From the NCBI GenBank assembly GCA_913063225.1, contig CAJXYP010000002.1, positions 85,756 to 149,755 on the forward strand: 64,000 nucleotides of DNA. The letters run 5' to 3'. The stretch's first letter is position 1. Every line of letters starts with the position of its first letter. Source of the DNA: an uncultured Cellvibrionales bacterium (GTDB lineage: Bacteria > Pseudomonadota > Gammaproteobacteria > Pseudomonadales > GM7GCV1). This document shows positions 1-7,484 of the stretch, piece after piece. A model generated the notes under the pieces. It searched no databases and had not been told where the DNA came from. It saw only the letters and a list, made by a program, of their open reading frames with translations. The position numbers and the translations under genes were made by a program.

Positions 1-436
1 TTACTCTCTCCTGAACATCATCTATATCCACCGTATCCAGAGCCGACCAGGTTGTTCGAATCAACTCACCCTCTTCAGATAGGCGATAAGCGACCCGCGT
101 CATGCCACCGGGTGCAACAGGCAGGCTTGGCAGTCCACCCCGAGTAAATTCTACCAAGTAGGGATCACGCCCGGCGATATAAGCTCCCGATACCGTTCCA
201 AATTGATCATGAACGGGTCGCTGTCGAATATGCAGGAGATCCTGCCCGATCAATGACCATGCTTTGTGGAAAGACTGCTCAGTAGCCACTTCGGCTCTAT
301 TCCGTTGTTCCATATTGGCCACAAGTAGAAAGCCTTGCACGCTGAATATGGAGAGCATCGCAAAAATACTAATCGCGATTAGCACCTCAATAAGAGTAAA
401 TCCGCTGATACTGCGATTAATGGCCAATGTCTGCAC
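1..436 (-). CDS. gspJ: Type II secretion pseudopilin GspJ (partial, C-terminus outside window)
   Basis: Minor pseudopilin of the type II secretion pseudopilus tip, in the inner membrane/periplasm. About 145 codons are present and the reading frame is still open at the window edge. A GTG start is read at 436-434, overlapping the gspI stop (TAGTG). The N-terminus has the prepilin peptidase motif GFTLIEVLIAIS followed by a hydrophobic helix. It is last in the visible order E-F-G-H-I-J, as expected for GspJ; gspK and later genes would lie beyond the edge. The GTG start is inferred from position, since no ATG lies nearby in frame before the type IV pilin motif. The family call rests on the motif plus gene order. 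Confidence 0.85.
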   Translation of the reverse strand, partial: MQTLAINRSISGFTLIEVLIAISIFAMLSIFSVQGFLLVANMEQRNRAEVATEQSFHKAWSLIGQDLLHIRQRPVHDQFGTVSGAYIAGRDPYLVEFTRGGLPSLPVAPGGMTRVAYRLSEEGELIRTTWSALDTVDIDDVQERV

Positions 437-855
437 TAATTAACTATGAAGTAGGCGGCAAGAAGCGCCGAGTTTGTATCAGACGCAGCACCTGAACCGT
501 CTTCTAAGAACACCTCTACCTGATATCGATAAAAGTTCTCCCCCAGGGTAGATTCTGCTTCTAGTCCCCAGTCCCAACTGCGCCCCAGCGTTTCGATAGT
601 CCCACTGGATTCTGAGGCGTCCGTTGTGCTGTCTGCCCAGCCTTCGATTAACTGGTATTGCTGCATTAATTTGTTCCACGCGACAGTGTCCGCAGCTAAT
701 CGCTCTTGTAAGGCAAAGCGTTCCGAAGCGATTTGTCCTACCTGTGATACGGCAAATCCGATCAGTAATCCGGATATGGCCAGCGCAATAAGCACTTCAA
801 TTAGGGTGAAGCCCCGGCGGTTGGAGTAGGAACTAAATTGACGAACTATCTGCAT
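436..855 (-). CDS. gspI: Type II secretion minor pseudopilin GspI
   Basis: Minor pseudopilin that, with GspJ and GspK, forms the tip complex of the T2SS pseudopilus. It is 139 aa from the ATG at 855; a TTG two codons earlier is possible but less likely. A short basic leader ends in RRGFTLIEVLIALAIS, the prepilin peptidase site (cleavage after Gly) and the hydrophobic N-terminal helix. Length fits GspI. The start lies about 20 bp inside the end of gspH and the stop touches the gspJ GTG, so translation is probably coupled along the operon. Confidence 0.88.
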   Translation of the reverse strand: MQIVRQFSSYSNRRGFTLIEVLIALAISGLLIGFAVSQVGQIASERFALQERLAADTVAWNKLMQQYQLIEGWADSTTDASESSGTIETLGRSWDWGLEAESTLGENFYRYQVEVFLEDGSGAASDTNSALLAAYFIVN

Positions 856-1435
856 AGTCAATTACTCCGTTCACTTCCCAAAAAACTGCCAGGCTCTTTC
901 CTGAGCTAGCTTCCAAATGCAGTGCACCCTCGGATACCGGCTCTCCAGAAGGCATAAAAACCATGAAAGGCTCAATAACCTGTCCATCTTCCAAGAGAAG
1001 CCTAGCATCTATATCAAATTCAATATTCTCACTTTGCTCTCGAGCATATTTATCCGCATCGGCCACTGAAATAAAACCATTCTGGGGTTCATCTTCAGCC
1101 AAAGCAAAATGGATATTCTCCGGTAAAACCAACAAGCCTTCGTGCTCCACGACATACCATTGATGATCAAACCAACTAACCGCCTGCAGCTGATTACCAA
1201 CCACTCGGTATCCGTATAGGCCTCCCTCTAGAACAGATCGCTCCGAAAGGCTCTGCATCCAACGTGTAATAGTCGTTGCCTGATTGTCCAAATCTCTATC
1301 AGCAAGCTGGCCAAAACTCACTACCACCAATCCCAATCCTACAGCTAAAATTGCCATAGCCGCCAATATCTCAATCAGGGTAAACCCCGCCGAACTGTCC
1401 GCACTAGTTGGCTTTGACGGCTGAGTCAAAATCAA
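833..1435 (-). CDS. gspH: Type II secretion minor pseudopilin GspH
   Basis: Pseudopilin of the T2SS, 200 aa. The leader ends in SAGFTLIEILAAMAIL, a prepilin peptidase motif with the conserved Glu at +5. The rest is a GspH/FimT-like globular domain with little strict conservation. The only early start is a TTG at 1435, overlapping the TGA of gspG (AATTGATT), which suggests translational coupling; a TTG at 1429 is an alternative. The assignment depends on position between gspG and gspI as well as on the motif. Confidence 0.83.
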   Translation of the reverse strand: MILTQPSKPTSADSSAGFTLIEILAAMAILAVGLGLVVVSFGQLADRDLDNQATTITRWMQSLSERSVLEGGLYGYRVVGNQLQAVSWFDHQWYVVEHEGLLVLPENIHFALAEDEPQNGFISVADADKYAREQSENIEFDIDARLLLEDGQVIEPFMVFMPSGEPVSEGALHLEASSGKSLAVFWEVNGVIDYADSSSI

Positions 1436-1884
1436 TTCAGTTCCCAGGTTCCCAAATCAGCACCATCGCCCTCTCCACCCTCAACACCATCGACCCCGAA
1501 GGAATAGATATCGAAGTCACGCCCGTGCAGGCTAGGGTTTCGATACTGATAATCCATTTCCCAAGGATCTTTCGGCATAGACTCGAGATAAGGCCCACGC
1601 CATGCCCTTGCTGTGCTTGGCTCAGTTACTAAAGCTTCCAACCCCTGCGCTTCCGAGGGGTAGGCAAAGTTATCTAGACGATAAAGTTTTATGGCACTTT
1701 CGACAGCACGTAAATCAGCCTCGACGCGCTTTTCCTCTGCTTTGCGTAATTGATTAAAGACAGTGGGTGCGACGATAGCTCCCATTAGAGTGATAATTAT
1801 TACCACCACCATTACCTCAACAAGGGTAAAACCCCGGGATCGGCAAAGTTGAGGTAGCGCTTTCTTTGTATATGAGTTCAACAT
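1432..1884 (-). CDS. gspG: Type II secretion major pseudopilin GspG
   Basis: Main subunit of the periplasmic pseudopilus that drives substrates through the outer-membrane secretin. It is 150 aa, the usual family length. Residues 18 onward read RGFTLVEVMVVVIIITLMGA, the prepilin cleavage site and membrane helix. The mid region YRLDNFAYPSEAQGLEALV and the later WRGPYLESMPKDPW are hallmark GspG stretches, and the acidic C-terminal loop (VDGVEGGEGDGAD) matches the calcium-binding region of the family. It is in an operon with gspF upstream and gspH overlapping downstream. Confidence 0.95.
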   Translation of the reverse strand: MLNSYTKKALPQLCRSRGFTLVEVMVVVIIITLMGAIVAPTVFNQLRKAEEKRVEADLRAVESAIKLYRLDNFAYPSEAQGLEALVTEPSTARAWRGPYLESMPKDPWEMDYQYRNPSLHGRDFDIYSFGVDGVEGGEGDGADLGTWELN

Positions 1885-1937
1885 TTTTCTCCTGCGTCTA
1901 TATTCAAAATAATCTTATACGTTAGCTCGGTAGACCT

Positions 1938-3161
1938 TTAGCCGACTATGTCGTTCATTTGCATAATGGGTAACATCACCGCCAAAACAATGGTCAAAAT
2001 CATCATACCAATCAGCACTATCAAGATTGGATTCATCAGTTTCAAAAAGGTGTCTACCGAGTTTGCCAATCGCGTTCGGTAAAAATCTGCCACTCGCATC
2101 AACATCGCTGACAGCTCACTGGATGCTTCCCCGCTACCCACCATATGCACCAAAAAGCCCGTACCTGCATCAGATTCCCGTAGCGCATTATGTAAACTGG
2201 ACCCCCGTCGCATAGATTCAGTAACGGCTTCAAATCTCGCTCTTAGTTCTAGGTTGGTAACTACCGTCGAAGATATCGTCAGAGCCGACAATGCAGGCAC
2301 TCCGCTTTGCAACAAAGTGCCTAAGCTGCGAGACCAATCCGCCAGATTTGCCATCATCATCCATTTACCTAAGCCCGGAATTTTTAGCAATCGACCATGC
2401 CAGGCTCTCTTTATCTCTGGCTTTCTCATGGCCAGCTTAAAAACAACTACCAATACCAAAAGAGTCGAGAGCAATGCGGCACCGTAATTGAGCACAAAGT
2501 TACTAATAGCCACGATAATTTGTGTAATAAGCGGAAGCTCGGTCCGCGAACTAATAAATACCTGCGTAATTCGGGGTACAACCCAAACCATCATGAAGCT
2601 GACTACGGAAATACTTCCAGCGATCAGTATCGAGGGGTAAATGAGCCCCCGCGCAAAAACCTGTTGATTCTCGGCGCCAGTCTCAAGTTCGTCAGCGAGA
2701 CGGATTAGAATGTCGTGCAGATGACCTGTTTCCTCACCCACGCCAACGCTGGCAACTATACTTTCAGGGATTTTATAGGGCGAGCGATTCATCGCGCTTG
2801 AAAAGGACCTGCCTTCAGATATTTCAGCACGCCAGGCCTCGCCCATGCGCCGCTCTTTATCGGTCTCGGCCTGCTCAACAGTCATTTTTAAGGCCGCATC
2901 CAAAGGCAAGCCAGAGTTAATCAATACCCCAATCTGGCGCAATACCATGGCCAACTGAAAGCGGCTAAGTTTCTGAGTGCGTTTTTCTACTATGGCTTTC
3001 GAAGCAGCTAACTTTTCGGCAGAGGTAACCAAGCTAACTTTTTCAACAAACAGGCCTTGGTCTTTAAGCTGTCGCCGCACCTGTTTTTCTGAATCTGCCG
3101 TTAGCGATCCTTTTTTCTTTTTGCCGGCGATATCCAGGGCCTGATAGTCAAATGCGGGCAT
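1938..3161 (-). CDS. gspF: Type II secretion inner-membrane platform protein GspF
   Basis: Polytopic inner-membrane platform protein that couples the GspE ATPase to pseudopilus assembly. It is 407 aa, the usual length. It opens with MPAFDYQALDIAGKKKKGSL, the classic GspF/PilC start, and contains two T2SSF repeats. Hydrophobic segments lie at roughly residues 170-195, 215-240 and 375-400, with the C-terminal one followed by LPIMQMNDIVG. It sits 20 bp after gspE and 53 bp before gspG. PilC of type IV pili is related, but the flanking gsp genes settle the assignment. Confidence 0.95.
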   Translation of the reverse strand: MPAFDYQALDIAGKKKKGSLTADSEKQVRRQLKDQGLFVEKVSLVTSAEKLAASKAIVEKRTQKLSRFQLAMVLRQIGVLINSGLPLDAALKMTVEQAETDKERRMGEAWRAEISEGRSFSSAMNRSPYKIPESIVASVGVGEETGHLHDILIRLADELETGAENQQVFARGLIYPSILIAGSISVVSFMMVWVVPRITQVFISSRTELPLITQIIVAISNFVLNYGAALLSTLLVLVVVFKLAMRKPEIKRAWHGRLLKIPGLGKWMMMANLADWSRSLGTLLQSGVPALSALTISSTVVTNLELRARFEAVTESMRRGSSLHNALRESDAGTGFLVHMVGSGEASSELSAMLMRVADFYRTRLANSVDTFLKLMNPILIVLIGMMILTIVLAVMLPIMQMNDIVG

Positions 3162-3180
3162 CTAAGGTTTGTCGTCGATC

Positions 3181-4689
3181 TTAGGCGCTGGTAACACGAA
3201 GAATTTCTTCGATAGTGGTCTGGCCATTGCGCACCAGAGCAAAGCCAGACTCTTGAATACTTGGCACATCAACTCTAATGACCCGCTCAACATCAACTTC
3301 GCTGGCGCCATCGTGAATCAGCCGTTGCAGCTCATCAGTGATAGTTACCAATTCGAATATACCAAGACGCCCATCAAAACCGGTGTGGTTGCAGTCATCA
3401 CACCCCTTGGGAGCATATATCTGAGCGCCAGGTTCCAAGCTGAGCTTCTCGGCCACTAAGCCTTGGACCTGCATAGCTTCTTTGCAGTGAGAACATAGTT
3501 GCCGCACTAGTCTTTGCGCCAATACACCCCTTAGGGTTGAAGCGAGTAAAAAGCCATCAACCCCCAAATCTTGCATCCGGGTAACGGCACCAGATGCGGT
3601 ATTAGTATGCAGGGTCGATAAAACCAAATGACCCGTCAGACTCGCTTGGGTAGCAATTTCCGCAGTCTCTGTATCCCGAATCTCGCCAATCAGAATTACG
3701 TCCGGGTCTTGCCGCAACATAGCCCGTAGACCCTTCGCGAAGGTCATACCAGCGCGTAAATTAACTTGAGTCTGGCTAATGCCCGCCAAGTCATATTCCA
3801 CCGGATCTTCCACCGTCATAACGTTTCGCTGCTGCCGATCCATTTGCTGAAGCGCCGCGTATAAGGTTGTGGTTTTACCTGAACCTGTCGGGCCGGTTAC
3901 CAAAATAATGCCGTGGGGTCGTTCAATAAGATTGACAAGCTTCGCTTTAAGGGCACCACTCATACCCAGATCGTCGACCTTCAACTGGCCAGCCTGTTTG
4001 TCTAGAAGTCTCAGCACTACACGCTCACCATAACTGGAAGGCATAGTGGAAACTCGCATATCGATTTGCCGTCCACCTAAGCGCACGGTCATTCGTCCAT
4101 CCTGAGGCAAGCGTTTTTCGGCGATATCTAGACGAGACATCACCTTTATCCGGGAAATAAGTAAGGGGGCTATCTGAACCGAAGGCGTCAGAACACTCCG
4201 CAATACGCCGTCCAATCTAAATCTAATACGTGCTTCGTTTTCATAGGGCTCTATGTGGATATCAGAGGCCTGCTCTTTTAGCGCTTCAGCTAGAATTGCA
4301 TTTAGAAGACGAATAATAGGCGCGTCGTCATCTGCATCCAACAAGTCCGCAGTCTTTTCTAGCGCTTCGGCAGCGGATTCCAGATCAACAAAATCCTGAA
4401 TATCATCCATAACGGAAGCGGAAGAATTGCGCCTATTTGCGTAAGTAGCTCGCAGTATTTCATCAAAGTCTTGCTCTGATTTACCGACAATTTTGGGACT
4501 ACTGCCTATAAAGCGCCGTGCCTCTATCAAGGCATCCGCTGAAGTATCAGGAGCTACTATCAGAGTCCCTTCGGCCAGAATAATTCTGAAAGTGCGCGCA
4601 AACTCGAAAGGCAATAGCTCCGAATTGTTATCGGTTTCAGTTTTATGTTCAGGTACATGTTCCGACACTTGTTCCAATTCTTCCTCCAA
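3181..4689 (-). CDS. gspE: Type II secretion ATPase GspE
   Basis: Cytoplasmic hexameric ATPase powering pseudopilus assembly. It is 502 aa. It has a GspE N-terminal domain, then Walker A GPTGSGKTTTLYAAL (about residues 265-280), an Asp-box and Walker B region (DPDVILIGEIRDTETAE), a His-box (TGHLVLSTLHTNTA) and the zinc-binding tetracysteine typical of GspE (CSHC and later CDDC). The start is taken as TTG at 4689; no ATG lies in the first 50 codons, so the exact start is uncertain. It is the first visible gene of the gspE-J operon. gspC and gspD are not adjacent and must be elsewhere. The gene upstream (ugd) is divergent. Confidence 0.94.
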   Translation of the reverse strand: MEEELEQVSEHVPEHKTETDNNSELLPFEFARTFRIILAEGTLIVAPDTSADALIEARRFIGSSPKIVGKSEQDFDEILRATYANRRNSSASVMDDIQDFVDLESAAEALEKTADLLDADDDAPIIRLLNAILAEALKEQASDIHIEPYENEARIRFRLDGVLRSVLTPSVQIAPLLISRIKVMSRLDIAEKRLPQDGRMTVRLGGRQIDMRVSTMPSSYGERVVLRLLDKQAGQLKVDDLGMSGALKAKLVNLIERPHGIILVTGPTGSGKTTTLYAALQQMDRQQRNVMTVEDPVEYDLAGISQTQVNLRAGMTFAKGLRAMLRQDPDVILIGEIRDTETAEIATQASLTGHLVLSTLHTNTASGAVTRMQDLGVDGFLLASTLRGVLAQRLVRQLCSHCKEAMQVQGLVAEKLSLEPGAQIYAPKGCDDCNHTGFDGRLGIFELVTITDELQRLIHDGASEVDVERVIRVDVPSIQESGFALVRNGQTTIEEILRVTSA

Positions 4690-4955
4690 CAGCTAATTCC
4701 TCACTGAGGTAAATTTAAGATAGTACGACCAAAATGTGCAGATAGTTCGAGTATTCTGCTCTCGGCAGTTTTTTACTGGATTAGAGAGCAAAAAAGCATC
4801 ATTTTGCATTCTATTTTTATTACAAGAATTATAAAGGCAAAAGACATTCTCTATTTAGCCAAGATCATCGCATATCCAGCCTAACCTAGCGCGACATATC
4901 TGGCATAATTAGTAGTACAAATTATTTCGTAACATGCGACAACAGAGGCTTCCTT

Positions 4956-6305
4956 TTGCAAGTAACAGTATTTGGCATTGGTTATGTAGGTTTAGTTCAG
5001 GCGGCGGTGCTGGCCGATGTGGGCAATACGATGATGTGCGTGGATATTGACCCCACAAAAATAGCCCGCTTGAAGGAAGGCCATATACCTATATATGAAC
5101 CGGGTCTTGAAGATCTGGTAAAGGAAAATATAACTGAGCATCGCCTATTATTTACTACAGATGCAGTAGAAGGAGTTCAGCATAGTGACCTGCTCTTTAT
5201 TGCCGTCGGCACGCCACCGGACGAAGATGGATCAGCAGACCTCAAATATGTTTTGGCCGTAGCTTCTAGCATTGCAGAAAATATTGAAAATGACGCCATT
5301 GTGGTCACCAAGTCCACAGTGCCCGTGGGTACCGCAGATAAGATCACTCAGCGCATAAAAGAAGTATTAGAATCTCGCGGCGTAAACTACAGCGTAGCGG
5401 TGGTTTCCAACCCCGAATTCTTAAAAGAAGGCGCGGCAGTCTCCGATTGCCAGCGTCCGGACCGCATTATTATCGGAACCGAAGATGCGGCCGCAGAAGC
5501 GCGACTGCGCGAGTTATATACGCCCTTTAACCGCACCAAGGACCGTATTATTTCTATGGATGTGCGATCGGCAGAACTAACCAAGTATGCAGCTAACTGC
5601 ATGCTGGCGACAAAAATAAGCTTTATGAATGAACTGGCAAACCTGGCTGAACGTATGGGCGCTGATATCGAGCAGGTACGCCACGGCATAGGCTCCGATT
5701 CTCGAATCGGCTATTCCTTTATTTATCCAGGTTGTGGGTATGGGGGCTCCTGCTTTCCAAAAGATGTACAGGCCCTCATTCGTTCGTCCACTCAAATTGG
5801 CTATCAGCCCGAGCTATTGCAAGCTGTAGAATCCGTAAACTATCGTCAAAAAGAAGTCATGTTTGACCTACTAAACAAGCACTTTGATGGCGATTTAAAA
5901 GGAAAAAATATCGCGATTTGGGGTCTGTCATTCAAGCCCAATACCGACGATATGCGTGAAGCTTCCAGCCGGGTATTGATGGAAAGACTCTGGGGAGCCG
6001 GAGCCAAAGTACAAGCATTCGACCCCGAAGCAAAACAAGAAACCCAGCGCATATATGGTGAGCGAGAGGACCTTATATTGACCGATAGCAAAGAATTAGC
6101 GCTATCGGGCGCCGATGCACTAGGAGTTTGTACCGAGTGGAAACAATTTCGGGCGCCCAACTTCAAGCTAATCCGTGACGAGCTTGCACATCCAGTAATA
6201 GTCGATGGCCGCAACATGTACGATCCGAAAGAACTAAAATCTATGGGATTTCACTATTACGCCATGGGTCGCGGCGATTCCGTTACCATGAACCGAGTAA
6301 TCTGA
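4956..6305 (+). CDS. ugd: UDP-glucose 6-dehydrogenase family protein
   Basis: NAD-dependent oxidation of UDP-glucose to UDP-glucuronate, a precursor of acidic surface polysaccharides. It is 449 aa. The N-terminal Rossmann motif is [19 protein letters not shown]. The catalytic Cys lies in [14 protein letters not shown] (about residue 260), and a C-terminal UDP-binding domain follows ([15 protein letters not shown]). The start is a TTG at 4956 with AGAGG a few bases upstream; no better start is seen. The stop overlaps the ATG of the next gene (TGATG), so the pair is one transcription unit. Other nucleotide-sugar dehydrogenases share the fold, but the neighbouring UDP-glucuronate epimerase-like gene supports this substrate. 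Confidence 0.88.
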   Translation: MQVTVFGIGYVGLVQAAVLADVGNTMMCVDIDPTKIARLKEGHIPIYEPGLEDLVKENITEHRLLFTTDAVEGVQHSDLLFIAVGTPPDEDGSADLKYVLAVASSIAENIENDAIVVTKSTVPVGTADKITQRIKEVLESRGVNYSVAVVSNPEFLKEGAAVSDCQRPDRIIIGTEDAAAEARLRELYTPFNRTKDRIISMDVRSAELTKYAANCMLATKISFMNELANLAERMGADIEQVRHGIGSDSRIGYSFIYPGCGYGGSCFPKDVQALIRSSTQIGYQPELLQAVESVNYRQKEVMFDLLNKHFDGDLKGKNIAIWGLSFKPNTDDMREASSRVLMERLWGAGAKVQAFDPEAKQETQRIYGEREDLILTDSKELALSGADALGVCTEWKQFRAPNFKLIRDELAHPVIVDGRNMYDPKELKSMGFHYYAMGRGDSVTMNRVI

Positions 6306-7312
6306 TGCAAGTATTAGTAACAGGCGCTGCGGGGTTTATCGGATTCTTCACTGCCAAAAAATTATTGGCACAGGGCATATCGGTTATCGGCGTAGATAAT
6401 CTCAATGATTACTATCTGCCACAGCTAAAACGCGACCGTTTGGATCAATTACTGAAACAACCAAACTTCGAGTTTCGTGAGCTTAATATCGCCGATCGAG
6501 ATGGTGTAAGTTCGCTTTTTGCCGATTATCAATTTGATCGAGTTGTGCATTTGGCGGCTCAAGCCGGCGTTCGCTATTCATTGACCAATCCGCACGCCTA
6601 TGCTGATTCAAACTTAATAGGCACCTTGAATATTCTTGAAGGTTGTCGCAATACAGAGCAAATGCAGCACTTGGTTTACGCCTCTTCTTCTTCGGTTTAC
6701 GGCCTAAACTCTAAAATGCCATTTTCGACTTCAGACAATGTCGACCACCCGGTATCTTTGTACGCGGCTACTAAAAAATCTAATGAGCTAATGGCGCACT
6801 GCTATTCGCATCTCTACAAGATTCCCACCACGGGGCTGCGTTTTTTTACGGTTTATGGGCCCTGGGGCCGACCAGATATGGCCTATTGGACATTTTCCGA
6901 GAAAATTCTCCGCGGTGAGCCTTTGCCCATTTTTAATCAGGGCAAACTAAAACGTGACTTCACCTATATCGAGGATATTGTTGAAGGCGTAGTGCGCTGC
7001 CTGAATGTTATTCCACAAGAACAGCCTGACCTCAAACCTCAGTCGCCCGCCGAGAGCAGTGCTCCCTATAAAGTCTATAACATCGGCAACAACCAACCGG
7101 TTGAAATCGAGACTTTTATCCAAACTCTGGAAAATGCGCTAGGCAAACAAGCTCTTCGTGAATACCTGCCCATGCAACCCGGTGATGTGGAAGCAACCTG
7201 GGCGGACATTGACGACCTAAATCAATCCGTCGGCTACAAGCCAAGTACTCCTCTTGCAGAGGGTATTGGTCATTTTGCGGATTGGTATCTGGAATACCGC
7301 AAAAACTTTTAG
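6305..7312 (+). CDS. NAD-dependent epimerase, UDP-glucuronate 4-epimerase type
   Basis: Short-chain dehydrogenase/reductase-fold epimerase, probably converting UDP-glucuronate to UDP-galacturonate. It is 335 aa. The Rossmann glycine motif is VTGAAGFIGFFTAKKLL. The catalytic triad region shows SSSSVYG (Ser) and YAATKKSNE (Tyr-x3-Lys). The stretch TGLRFFTVYGPWGRPDMAYW is characteristic of the UDP-glucuronate epimerase subgroup. It is translationally coupled to the upstream UDP-glucose dehydrogenase, whose product would be the substrate. No polysaccharide polymerase or glycosyltransferase follows directly. Confidence 0.85.
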   Translation: MQVLVTGAAGFIGFFTAKKLLAQGISVIGVDNLNDYYLPQLKRDRLDQLLKQPNFEFRELNIADRDGVSSLFADYQFDRVVHLAAQAGVRYSLTNPHAYADSNLIGTLNILEGCRNTEQMQHLVYASSSSVYGLNSKMPFSTSDNVDHPVSLYAATKKSNELMAHCYSHLYKIPTTGLRFFTVYGPWGRPDMAYWTFSEKILRGEPLPIFNQGKLKRDFTYIEDIVEGVVRCLNVIPQEQPDLKPQSPAESSAPYKVYNIGNNQPVEIETFIQTLENALGKQALREYLPMQPGDVEATWADIDDLNQSVGYKPSTPLAEGIGHFADWYLEYRKNF

Positions 7313-7484
7313 AAAATCACACTTTTAGTTACCCCTGGATTCACTAGCGTGAAGACATTGAGGATTTTCCTGCATACGTTTCATCTTCCGAGCCAAGTCC
7401 CTATATAATTCTGACCAAATTCAGAGCACTAGGTTGTTAGGGAACTCAACTCGAGCCAAACGAATATAAAAAGAGAAAATACTT

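Noticed and set aside
7401-7410. TATAAT ahead of the sulfatase gene as a promoter
   Set aside because: A perfect -10 is present at 7404-7409, but no acceptable -35 or extended -10 accompanies it.
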